A stretch of DNA of 64,000 nt from Acidobacteriaceae bacterium (GTDB lineage: Bacteria; Acidobacteriota; Terriglobia; Terriglobales; Acidobacteriaceae). Under the pieces are notes generated by a model, which was not told the origin of the DNA, ran no database searches, and was given only the letters and a program-made list of their open reading frames with translations. Below, one piece after another: positions 53,901 to 62,102 of the stretch. A program made the position numbers and the translations under genes. Position 1 is the stretch's first letter, and every line of letters begins with the position of its first letter. The DNA lies in contig JANXYB010000132.1 of the NCBI GenBank assembly GCA_025350325.1, positions 1 to 64,000 on the forward strand. The letters are read 5' to 3'.

Positions 53901-55229
53901 ATGAACCCGATGGATAGGGATCAAAATATAACGGCGGCACGGAGGGTGACGGCAGATGCGGCGGCGTTGCTGCATCGCTCGCCTGCCTTTCGCCAGCTGG
54001 CTCCTGCGACCCAGCAGGCGATCTCACGCGATGTAGCAAAAATTCAGCAGGCCTTGCAGCCGGCTGGTTCGCTTGCCAACGGCAAGTCCATTGAGGGAGC
54101 GACCGCCACTGGTACGACTTTAAGAACGTCCCACGATCCATATGCGTTTCCTCTCGACACTCCGGACGACTTTTATCGTCGTCGCCGTCGTATCGGTGAG
54201 CAAGACCCTGCGGCAGCTGGAAACGGTGCGAATTCGCAGCCTGCCTCACCTTCTGCACAGGCGGGGCAACCGGATCAGCCAACCTCGGGTGCAGCCCGAC
54301 AGGCAGCTACAGAAACGATTGCGAAACGCACCGGGGCGCTGGTAGATGAGATTAACTTTCCCGCATTTGTGGCAGGTCTGGTTCACGGGACATATGACGC
54401 GATGGTCGATGCAGCTATCCGGCAGATGGAGGCCTTTGCCGACCTCGTCAGCGCGGTAGCCAAGGATGTTGATCAATTCACTAGCGAAAATGTAACCACC
54501 AACCAGGTATATGACTGGTTACAGCATCAGTACCCGCGCGATCTCCTCCTCGACGTGCCGGTCGGGCCGAATGCAGCTGAACCGCAATTGCATCCACGCG
54601 CGGCCAGTGGAGATGACACTGAGAACAGCCCGGCGTGGCTAGCTGACTTTGGGCTCGAGGGGCTGCCCCTCACCGATGATCTGATTGCGCAACAGCTTGT
54701 GCCCGCGGCAAAGCGCAAGGTCGGCGAAAACCGGATGCAAACGCTGGCCACAATGGTGCTGCTGGGCATGAACCGGATCAACATCAAGGATGGTTCAATC
54801 TCGGCTAAGGTGCGCTTCCGCGCTGCTGCGAGCGATCAGGCCGGGGTCATCTACGCATCCGGACAGGATCCCGGAGGCCAGACCTGGGCGCAGAGAGGAA
54901 GCGCCGCGCTCGACCAGCACTCGACCATGATCTCTACCGTGGGCGTTAACGTTCAGGCCGACAGCGATCTCAAAGCGGAGCTGTTTGGTGAAGTCAGGAT
55001 CAACTTCGTAAGCGAGACCGTTCCTCTTGAAAAGTTCGCCGATTCAGCACGTGTGAATCTCTTGCAGCACAATAGCCGCGCTTCGTCCCGGCCTCCTGCG
55101 GCTGTTCAGGACTCGGCGCAGCCGGCGCTTCCCCCTAGCACTTCGCCGCAGCCGCAGCCGGTGGCAGTCGCGGTACCGGTACCGGTAACTGCCCCACTTC
55201 CTGTTGCAGTCACGGGAGCTAAGAAGTGA
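53901..55229 (+). CDS. unknown protein, paralogue 1 of a three-member family
   Basis: 442 residues, no recognised family. It shares a layout with the proteins at 60771-62090 and 62103-63368. N-terminal motif: LLHRSPAFRQLAPATQQAISRDVAKIQQAL (about 19-48). Central helical block: INFPAFVAGLVHGTYDAMVDAAIRQMEAFADLVSAVAKDVDQF. C-terminal block: RMQTLATMVLLGMNRINIKDGSISAKVRFRA, then DLKAELFGEVRINFVSETVPLEKF and a Pro/Ala-rich tail. No signal peptide or transmembrane helix. It follows the previous gene after 6 bases and overlaps the next one. A structural or adaptor role is possible; nothing in it shows catalysis. Confidence 0.7.
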   Translation: MNPMDRDQNITAARRVTADAAALLHRSPAFRQLAPATQQAISRDVAKIQQALQPAGSLANGKSIEGATATGTTLRTSHDPYAFPLDTPDDFYRRRRRIGEQDPAAAGNGANSQPASPSAQAGQPDQPTSGAARQAATETIAKRTGALVDEINFPAFVAGLVHGTYDAMVDAAIRQMEAFADLVSAVAKDVDQFTSENVTTNQVYDWLQHQYPRDLLLDVPVGPNAAEPQLHPRAASGDDTENSPAWLADFGLEGLPLTDDLIAQQLVPAAKRKVGENRMQTLATMVLLGMNRINIKDGSISAKVRFRAAASDQAGVIYASGQDPGGQTWAQRGSAALDQHSTMISTVGVNVQADSDLKAELFGEVRINFVSETVPLEKFADSARVNLLQHNSRASSRPPAAVQDSAQPALPPSTSPQPQPVAVAVPVPVTAPLPVAVTGAKK

Positions 55230-55504
55230 TGATGCCCAGACTTGATGTGAATCCGCGGACCATGGCGCAGAGACAGCCTCTGGCAGAAATGCTCGTCGAT
55301 CTGATCGGGGCGGTAAGTCCAGACTGCAAAAGCGGTCTGCGCGTGACGTCGGTGTTGCTCGATCTGCCCGTCGAGATTCGCTTGCTACAGAGCGGCGACG
55401 AGTTCATCTTGCTGGCTGACCTGCCGCGCTGGCGCTGGGCGACGGACTTCGACGAAGTACGGAGCCGGATCAATCTAGAGTGCCGTGAAGGAGATTTCCA
55501 GTGA
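55229..55504 (+). CDS. small unknown protein of the protease cluster
   Basis: About 91 residues, not recognised. It has a hydrophobic first half (LAEMLVDLIGAV), then alternating strands (LRVTSVLLDLPVEIRLLQSGDEFILLADLPRWRWATDFDEV). Start codons ATG 55229 and ATG 55232 (and GTG 55226) are in frame; I use ATG 55229, which overlaps the stop of the preceding gene (TGATG). The end overlaps the next start (GTGA). Both overlaps suggest coupled translation, perhaps as a complex partner. Confidence 0.6.
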   Translation: MMPRLDVNPRTMAQRQPLAEMLVDLIGAVSPDCKSGLRVTSVLLDLPVEIRLLQSGDEFILLADLPRWRWATDFDEVRSRINLECREGDFQ

Positions 55505-56283
55505 GCGATCGGGAAGGCGGTCTGCCTTTGGAGCAGTTCATCCAGGCTCTCACGAGCCAGCTCGACCGTGCCCAAAGCACCATGGCTCTGAAGGCCCGCG
55601 CCGGACTGCCGCTCACCTTTGCCGTCAAGGATCTGAGTTTGAACCTGCGCACGCATGTGGAGATGGTAGACAGCGTCGTGCGGATTCGTCCGGCAGGACC
55701 TGGGGAAGGGGATGCCAGCACGCTGCATCTCTCTCTGACGACCATTACCAGGCCAATGATTGAAGAGAATACATATGCGTTTGCCGCTGCCCCCGACGAG
55801 CCCTCACTCAAAGAGGCGGTTGGCAAGGAGATGTCGGAGTCCGATATTCGGCGGCTCGAGTGGTCTGGCATTCACACCGTAAGTCAGCTCCGTGAGGCTC
55901 AGAAACACGGCGGCGAACAGGCTATTGAACGCGCCTCCGACATCCCTGTCATGCGGCTTCGAGCCGCACTGGCGCGGGCTTCGCAACCGATGATGAGTGG
56001 TGTCTTTGCATTGAATGTTCGGTCCGATGAGCCTGAACTCGCGAATGCGACCTTGCTTCGCATCCAGGGTCATAACCTAATTCTGGATGAAGATCCAATC
56101 GTCCGCATAAATGGGGAGTCGGTTCCAGTAGTTCGGGCGCATCCGCGAGAGATTGTCGTTGCGGTCCAGCCACATCACTTGCAAGGAAAGCTCTCCGTTG
56201 AGACTGGGCCTGGGGCGGTCGGAGAAAGAGAATTCAAGATTGCCGGTCAGCCTTCGCCAACGCACGAAGGAGCCCAGCCATGA
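55501..56283 (+). CDS. trypsin-co-occurring-like domain, HhH and TIG-like protein
   Basis: 260 residues. Residues 8-80 (LEQFIQALTSQLDRAQSTM, then AGLPLTFAVKDLSLNLRTHVEM) resemble the small trypsin-co-occurring domain 2 (TCAD2/Trypco2), known from bacterial conflict-type gene clusters with trypsin-like proteases. About 117-160 looks like a helix-hairpin-helix (SESDIRRLEWSGIHTVSQLREAQ). About 185-255 looks like an IPT/TIG beta-sandwich (LLRIQGHNLILDEDPIVRINGESVPVVRA). The presence of two trypsin-like domains in the same cluster supports the first assignment, which still rests on sequence look alone. It starts with GTG and overlaps both neighbours by 4 bases. Confidence 0.6.
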   Translation: MSDREGGLPLEQFIQALTSQLDRAQSTMALKARAGLPLTFAVKDLSLNLRTHVEMVDSVVRIRPAGPGEGDASTLHLSLTTITRPMIEENTYAFAAAPDEPSLKEAVGKEMSESDIRRLEWSGIHTVSQLREAQKHGGEQAIERASDIPVMRLRAALARASQPMMSGVFALNVRSDEPELANATLLRIQGHNLILDEDPIVRINGESVPVVRAHPREIVVAVQPHHLQGKLSVETGPGAVGEREFKIAGQPSPTHEGAQP

Positions 56284-57743
56284 ACCACGAGACGGGTAGG
56301 ATCGATCGGCGAACGCCCTCGCATTCGACGAGGGGAAGCCTCATCTTGAAGCTGGCCCTCGGAGAAGACCCGCATTCAATTCCTTCGGCTCTCGACATCC
56401 GGATGGGCCGCGAGAATTTTCGTGTGACGACCGGAATACATGCAGTGGACCGCGTGCTGCGCCATTTCTCTAGTGAACAACAAATTTTTCGCGTTCACTC
56501 CTCGGCAGCCAGTCTGCGCGGGGCGACGGCGGGACACCAGGGCTTTGATGAAGTTGAACATGCCATTGGATTATCCAGAACCTTCGAAGTCGATCTCGAC
56601 GACGATTGCCCGATCGCGGATACGATTGACGCGTTACAGCAGATTGTTTTCGTCGAGCAGGCTTATCCGCACTACCTTTCGATCACTCCGTTCGCCACGC
56701 CCACGATGGCCATGCATGTCGATCGAGAAGAGGCGTGGCGTTCGCGCAATATGATTCGTGCGGCAGAAGCGCTGGCATACGAACCCGGGGACGGCGCCGT
56801 GATCGTGGCGATTGTTGATACCGGCGTAATGCTGGAACATCCCGAGCTCGAAGTAAAGATGCGGCGAGGCTATGACACTGTCCAGTTGATTGCGACCGAC
56901 CTGCCCGCCGGCGCGCATCTGCTACAGGACGAGAGTCGAGGTTACGGTGAGCCTGAAGACATGGTTGGCCATGGCACCTCGTGTGCCGGGATCATTGGTG
57001 CAGTGGGCGATGAAATACCGCCGGGACTTGCGGGCAATTGCGGCGTCCTTCCTATCCGTGTGCTGGGTTCGGCCCAATACCCGGGCAGGTCTGAGCCGGT
57101 TGGCATCGGCGCTATCGCCGACATCGATTGCGGCGTGAAGTACGCGATTGACTTGGGTGCCAAGGTTCTCAACTTCAGTTTTGGAACGCCGTCCTCCGAC
57201 ATGGATACGAACGCGGCCATGCCTCACCAGGATGTCGTGCAGTATGGATTAGCGCGGGGCTGCATCATGGTCGCAGCCAGCGGTAACTCGGGCAGGGAAG
57301 AGACGTTTTCGCCGGCAGCATTGGACGGAGTGATTGCGGTTGGGTCGGTTGACGCGAACGGCTCGCCTTCGGAGTTCAGTACGCGCGGCGCGCATGTGGC
57401 GCTATCGGCGCCCGGAGAAGGAATTATTTCGTCGAGCCTGCATGGCTACTCGCGCGTTAGCGGAACAAGTTTTGCTGCTCCCTCGGTGAGCGCTGCGGTG
57501 GCACTGCTGGTAAGCCGTGCGCTGCGTCGTGCACAGTCTTTCGACGTTTCCGATGCGCGCCGTATCCTATGCGCGTCGGCGCGGCCGTGGCAATCGGGGC
57601 GCGGTAAAGGCGGAGGTGCCGGAGTCCTCGATGTCGCCGCGGCCCTCGCTTTTCTTGATGGCGAAATAGACACGAATCTCGATCTCGCTGCTGCGTCTGG
57701 CAGGCACGGGCGGTCGGCGTCATTGAAAGGAGCTATCGCCTGA
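56280..57743 (+). CDS. S8-family subtilisin-like serine protease
   Basis: 487 residues. Residues 1-150 form a poorly recognisable N-terminal region, possibly a pro-domain. The peptidase domain (about 150-460) has the catalytic triad in the usual order: Asp180 (AIVDTGV), His231 (GHGTSCAG) and Ser397 (SGTSFAAPSVSA). The oxyanion asparagine is in VAASGNSGRE. No signal peptide is visible, so the protein is either intracellular or exported by another route. It overlaps the previous gene by 4 bases (ATGA). Confidence 0.92.
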   Translation: MNHETGRIDRRTPSHSTRGSLILKLALGEDPHSIPSALDIRMGRENFRVTTGIHAVDRVLRHFSSEQQIFRVHSSAASLRGATAGHQGFDEVEHAIGLSRTFEVDLDDDCPIADTIDALQQIVFVEQAYPHYLSITPFATPTMAMHVDREEAWRSRNMIRAAEALAYEPGDGAVIVAIVDTGVMLEHPELEVKMRRGYDTVQLIATDLPAGAHLLQDESRGYGEPEDMVGHGTSCAGIIGAVGDEIPPGLAGNCGVLPIRVLGSAQYPGRSEPVGIGAIADIDCGVKYAIDLGAKVLNFSFGTPSSDMDTNAAMPHQDVVQYGLARGCIMVAASGNSGREETFSPAALDGVIAVGSVDANGSPSEFSTRGAHVALSAPGEGIISSSLHGYSRVSGTSFAAPSVSAAVALLVSRALRRAQSFDVSDARRILCASARPWQSGRGKGGGAGVLDVAAALAFLDGEIDTNLDLAAASGRHGRSASLKGAIA

Positions 57744-57943
57744 AAAAGAAAAAGGTAAGTAATCCTAAAACGCATCCGGTTCACCACGTCCAGCTTGATC
57801 CGCCGGTGAGTGAACCAATTGACGATCCGCCGTTTGGATCGATAGCGGTACCCCTCGCCGAGTCTCCGGTCGCATTACAGACCGGATCACCAGTCGGACA
57901 ACCTGCCGGACAACAGATCGCACCATCAAAAGGAGAACAGATC

Positions 57944-59620
57944 ATGGCTACACTTCCAATTGTCTTCCTGGATATGCTCGAGGCCGAGGCGACAGCGCGG
58001 CAGCACATCCAGACTCGAATCGATGAACTCACAGCCCAGAAACAACGAGATGGTCAACTCGACCAGCTGCTCCAGAACGAGTTGGACGCTGACACCGCAT
58101 TGCTGGCTCAAGACCCGCCAGTTCCCATCGACCCCCTTTTCAAGGCAGTGCGCGCCGACATCGCGCCCACCCTGGGTGACTTGATCAACGGTAAGCTGCC
58201 GAGTCAGCAAGGTGACAACCCCGCCCCCACCCTCACGGCTCCGGAACAAATGCTTGGGGCAGTCTACGGAATCCTGGAGCGCGAGAATCAGGTTGATCCA
58301 ACCATTGGAACCCGCTTCTCGCAAGCGCTGGCATTGGGTCGCGGCGAGTACAACGGCAACCGGGCCTTGTATGACAATGTCTTCGCCATACTGCTCAAAC
58401 AGGGTATTGCTACGGGGCAAGCTGACAGCGCAACAACCGCCGGTATCGCGCAAGAGCAGCAACAGCAGGTTCGCGGATCGCAATGGTCACAGGTTGCGCA
58501 AGCATTGGTTCGCCAAGGTGTGGTTGCAAGCGACTTTCAGCTGGAGGTCAAGACTCTGTTTGCGCTCGCCGGGCAAGTGGGCGTCAATGACAGTGCTCCT
58601 CCATCCTCGATCAGTATCGACCTTCCCGATCTTGATGCGCAGACCAACGTCGAGATCGTAGTCGACAATCTTATTGGCATGCAGGGCCTGCATTTCGCAG
58701 CCATGTTCGAGGAGATGAAGGCCTTCGCCGTGGTCGATAAACTGGTCGAGCAGTTTACTTACGGCCAGCTTCCACTGGGCCGTGGCAACGCGGGCAATGT
58801 GCTGTATGGCTATTGGAAAAAGAGCGTCAACCGGCTTACCGAAATCGAGCGCAGGAACATGTATGCGCGCGCCTTCGGAACCCCGGGCGGAGATCCTTCT
58901 CAAGGCTCGGCGAACGCGGGTTTCCCTGATCTTTGGATGCGCTTCATCTCTACCGTTTCTAATTTCGCCAGGCAGCTAACGATCGATGACTTGTTCCGCA
59001 CTCGCCTCCCGGCAAACCTGAATCAGGAGCAAGTGAAGAAGTCTGGCCGCGACCTTGCAGGCAATCTTTCACTGCACGGTTATGGCATCGCTTATTTCGC
59101 GGCTACGGAACTCCAGACGCAGATTCGCGAAATTATCGGCTTGCTCTCTGACGAAGAAATCAAGGGAGCGTTCGGCGCCAAGGATATGTGGGGTGTTCTG
59201 GACCAGGTTGCCTCGCTTGAACTGGGCAGTTCCCCGAACAATGTGAAGTACAGGACGATGGCTACTTCAGGCGCGATCATCATCAAGTGGCTTGCCGACC
59301 ATACCTCCAGATTGACCGCGGGCGGCGCCACTACGGTGCTCAACGTGGCCGACATTCGCAATCCACCGGCGCGTCCGATTGGGGCAAAGCCAACGTCAAA
59401 TCCTACCGATCGCGATCTCGTGGATGCATGCGAATCATGGTTGGCGGTTACGGGAACTCCGGATACACGCGTCACGGAGATGTCTCAGCCGACAGAGGGT
59501 CCGACCTTCACTTCTACGCCGATTCGTATTCCGGCCGCGGCAAGGGATCTGCTTGATTCAGTCGGTGTGAAACCCATGAGCTACATCAACGGCCAACAGA
59601 AAGAGCATAGCTACCGCTAA
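57944..59620 (+). CDS. large unknown protein of the protease cluster (558 residues, possible longer form)
   Basis: No known family recognised. Mostly helical, with a Gln-rich stretch near EQQQQQVRGSQWSQVAQALV. About residues 260-345 (AVVDKLVEQFTYGQLPLGRGNAG, YGYWKKSVNRLTEIERRNMYARAFGTPGG) resemble part of the protein starting at 63374. No signal peptide. The start used is ATG 57944, with AAAAGGAG 8 bases upstream. The same frame is open and protein-like upstream to a CTG at 57740, which overlaps the subtilase stop and has AAAGGAG 7 bases before it; a longer form (626 residues) with a Lys-rich and Pro-rich leader may be made. GTG 57806 lies between. Confidence 0.7.
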   Translation: MATLPIVFLDMLEAEATARQHIQTRIDELTAQKQRDGQLDQLLQNELDADTALLAQDPPVPIDPLFKAVRADIAPTLGDLINGKLPSQQGDNPAPTLTAPEQMLGAVYGILERENQVDPTIGTRFSQALALGRGEYNGNRALYDNVFAILLKQGIATGQADSATTAGIAQEQQQQVRGSQWSQVAQALVRQGVVASDFQLEVKTLFALAGQVGVNDSAPPSSISIDLPDLDAQTNVEIVVDNLIGMQGLHFAAMFEEMKAFAVVDKLVEQFTYGQLPLGRGNAGNVLYGYWKKSVNRLTEIERRNMYARAFGTPGGDPSQGSANAGFPDLWMRFISTVSNFARQLTIDDLFRTRLPANLNQEQVKKSGRDLAGNLSLHGYGIAYFAATELQTQIREIIGLLSDEEIKGAFGAKDMWGVLDQVASLELGSSPNNVKYRTMATSGAIIIKWLADHTSRLTAGGATTVLNVADIRNPPARPIGAKPTSNPTDRDLVDACESWLAVTGTPDTRVTEMSQPTEGPTFTSTPIRIPAAARDLLDSVGVKPMSYINGQQKEHSYR

Positions 59621-59621
59621 G

Positions 59622-59691
59622 CGGAACCAGGGGGTGTGATCCCACTGGCTGCATCCGATTCGATTTGCCGATCGCATGAACCCTGGTTCCG
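59622..59691 (+). repeat. inverted repeat in the gap before the 347-residue unknown gene
   Basis: CGGAACCAGGG (59622-59632) pairs perfectly with CCCTGGTTCCG (59681-59691), with a 48-base loop. The left arm starts 2 bases after the preceding stop codon. The right arm ends 2 bases before the ribosome-binding site AAGGAG (59694-59699) of the next gene, so folding could change its translation or mark mRNA ends. There is no T-tract. Confidence 0.55.
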
Positions 59692-59708
59692 TTAAGGAGA
59701 TTTGTCAA

Positions 59709-60752
59709 ATGAAGACCATGTCCGAAGTAGTAGGCGCGCGGCTGCAGACCGCCGCACGCAAGCTGGGTACTGTCGACCCGCTCCAGTATGTTGGACCGTT
59801 GCTGCAGCGTACTTTCACTTATCCCACCGGATCGCCCGAGTATGCGGAGAATGCGCTCACGCCAGGGGCGGCACCTTGCGAGCCGTCCTTTAATGAACGG
59901 GAGCCAGAGATGCTGCGATTCACAATTCTTCCCCTCACTCCAGAGCACTCGCCCGCGTCGCGACGCAACGAGGCTACGCGCGAAATGCGGCGGCTTATCG
60001 CTCCCATATTTGGTCACGGAGCGTTGAACTGGTTTGACAAGAGAAGTGAAAGCTGGCGCGGGACAGGTACCGAAAACCGTCTGCATTATGGCGCATTCTT
60101 TGGCAGCGCGTACGATACCGACGGCCTGCATGCTTCAAAGATCTATTACGAGATGTCGCCCAACAACATCGATGATCTTCCGGCAAACCTGCAGGCGCTT
60201 GTTCACACTGCACAGGAGGCGATTCCGAGCCTGACTCCAGTCTTTACGTCCATCAGTTGCAATAAGGAGCATGGTTGCCAGCGCGTCACGCTGGTCCATC
60301 GGGGACCGCTTCGTCTCGCTGATCTGGGCCCGCTGTTGCATCGGCTGGGACTTGGTCATCAACTCGCAAGCATCATGCAGGTAGTGGGTGTATCTCTCGG
60401 CGGCCTGTTTAATCTTCCCGAGCGATCGGTGCTCATAGGGCTTGCGGACAAAGAAGATGGGCCAGAGATGAAGGTAGAAGTGCTTCTGGGAATGATCCCC
60501 GATCTGCCCGCGACCTTCCTTGATTTGCTGACCATGGGACTGGCGGAAAGGCCTCGGGAACTGCATGCGCTGGGCAAGTGGCTGCGCGCCTTCACGCCAG
60601 AAACCACGGATTGGCCGGGAAGATTCTCCGTGCTCAGCATTCGCGCGACACCGCGCACGCCGGCGCGCGTGAGCCTGTATCTGCGGCCCATCGAGTTCGA
60701 GGTGAGCCAGCGTCTTAGCGATGTTTCCCGGCTGCAACTGGCTGGCCGCTGA
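59709..60752 (+). CDS. unknown protein of the protease cluster (347 residues)
   Basis: Family not recognised. The sequence alternates helices and beta-strands over most of its length: LHYGAFFGSAYDTDGLHASKIYYEMSP; VFTSISCNKEHGCQRVTLVHRG; SVLIGLADKEDGPEMKVEVLLGM; RFSVLSIRATPRTPARVSLYLRPIEFEV. This pattern is compatible with an ABBA-type (prenyltransferase-like) barrel, which is only a weak guess. No signal peptide. ATG 59709 is used because AAGGAG lies 9 bases upstream; ATG 59676 lies inside the inverted repeat. The next gene begins 18 bases after the stop. Confidence 0.6.
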   Translation: MKTMSEVVGARLQTAARKLGTVDPLQYVGPLLQRTFTYPTGSPEYAENALTPGAAPCEPSFNEREPEMLRFTILPLTPEHSPASRRNEATREMRRLIAPIFGHGALNWFDKRSESWRGTGTENRLHYGAFFGSAYDTDGLHASKIYYEMSPNNIDDLPANLQALVHTAQEAIPSLTPVFTSISCNKEHGCQRVTLVHRGPLRLADLGPLLHRLGLGHQLASIMQVVGVSLGGLFNLPERSVLIGLADKEDGPEMKVEVLLGMIPDLPATFLDLLTMGLAERPRELHALGKWLRAFTPETTDWPGRFSVLSIRATPRTPARVSLYLRPIEFEVSQRLSDVSRLQLAGR

Positions 60753-60770
60753 TTTAGGAGGAATTGTGCT

Positions 60771-62090
60771 ATGCAAGCAGCCATGCGCCATCCAGAAACG
60801 GTAGTGCCGCCGGTCACTCCTGAAACTCTCCAGCTTGTCCGCGCCAATGTGCGCGGCCTGTTGCTCGAGAGCGAGGCCTTCCGCAAACTTCCGCCAGACA
60901 AGCAAACTCAGATTGCGCGAGATATGGTGGCGGTGAGTTCATACCTTGCGGAGCCTGAAGGGATCAAAGGAAATAAGGTCGCTGCTGCCGGCGCAAAAAT
61001 CAAGAAACACGATCCGTATGCGCTCTCGCTGGCAGGAGGCACGACTCAACAAGCGAACGCCGATGCTCCGCCGACTTTCGTCGCGCAGGGAGCACGGGAG
61101 GGAGCCGCTGTGGCGGGCGCGCTCCTACAGGCCGTGAACTTCCCGGATTTCGTTTCTGGCCTCATCAAGGGAGTTTTTCATGCCATCGTGCAGTCTTCGA
61201 TCGAGCAGATGGAGGCGTACGGAAAGCTGGTCGCTGACGTAGCTAAAACGCTCGACCAGTTTCGCGACGACAACGTAACTCCCAACCAGGGAATGGATCA
61301 CCTGGTCGATCAGTTTCCCGATGTGTTCCAGATCAGTGTTGATACCGGAGACGACGGCAACACGCAGCCTAGAGTCACAGCCAGGGATGGCGTTGACGAA
61401 TCGACAGCCTTGAAGCGGGTGAACAGTTCGCTCCCCGTGGGTAGTCAACCGCTGGCTAGCCTTGACGATGACGAACTGCAGGCGAAGGCGGTTCCCGCTG
61501 CGCGCACGCAGCTTGCCAATAGCCGTCAACAACTGCTGGCAACGATGGTCCTCATGGGCATCAATCGCATTGTGGTCACAGATGGAAAAATCTCGGCGAA
61601 GGTGCTCTATGACTTCACCGCGAAAGACAACATGAAGTACAAGAAGAGCGCGACCCGGTTTGATTACGACAAGAACCTGAAGCGCAACACCAGCGAGGGC
61701 ACTACAGATTCCGGCGCTCAGGGCGGAGAGACCAGCTCAAGTTACAGCAAGGACTCAGGGTCTCAGGACGACCGTCGCGACGGCAGTTGGTGGGCAAAAG
61801 GCACCTACAAGAATACGAGCGAGCCGGTGCTTAACCTCGTCAGCGCAACCCAAACGACCGGCGACGCAGAGTTGAAAACGAAGGCCAGTCTCGCTGGGCA
61901 GGTTGAGGTGAATTTCAAAAGCGACTATCTGCCGCTCGAAAAGATGGCCGACTCATTTCAGATATCGAAGATTCAGGATGCGGCTAAGCCGGGCGCAGCC
62001 GTTGCCAACAACGCCGCCAAGACTCCGGGAGCCCCGCCCGCCGGTGCAGCGGCAACCGCTCCAGCACCTACGGCTGTTCCAGCAAAGTAA
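60771..62090 (+). CDS. unknown protein, paralogue 2 of a three-member family
   Basis: 439 residues, the second copy of the family. Matching blocks: N-terminal LLLESEAFRKLPPDKQTQIARDMVAVSSYL; central VNFPDFVSGLIKGVFHAIVQSSIEQMEAYGKLVADVAKTLDQF; C-terminal RQQLLATMVLMGINRIVVTDGKISAKVLYDF, then AELKTKASLAGQVEVNFKSDYLPLEKM. A polar insertion of about 60 residues (Ser/Asp/Gly-rich, around 295-345) is larger than in paralogue 1. The tail is Ala/Pro-rich. An AGGAGG site is 9 bases upstream of the ATG. It is closer to paralogue 3 than to paralogue 1. Confidence 0.7.
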   Translation: MQAAMRHPETVVPPVTPETLQLVRANVRGLLLESEAFRKLPPDKQTQIARDMVAVSSYLAEPEGIKGNKVAAAGAKIKKHDPYALSLAGGTTQQANADAPPTFVAQGAREGAAVAGALLQAVNFPDFVSGLIKGVFHAIVQSSIEQMEAYGKLVADVAKTLDQFRDDNVTPNQGMDHLVDQFPDVFQISVDTGDDGNTQPRVTARDGVDESTALKRVNSSLPVGSQPLASLDDDELQAKAVPAARTQLANSRQQLLATMVLMGINRIVVTDGKISAKVLYDFTAKDNMKYKKSATRFDYDKNLKRNTSEGTTDSGAQGGETSSSYSKDSGSQDDRRDGSWWAKGTYKNTSEPVLNLVSATQTTGDAELKTKASLAGQVEVNFKSDYLPLEKMADSFQISKIQDAAKPGAAVANNAAKTPGAPPAGAAATAPAPTAVPAK

Positions 62091-62102
62091 CGGAGATTAC
62101 CC

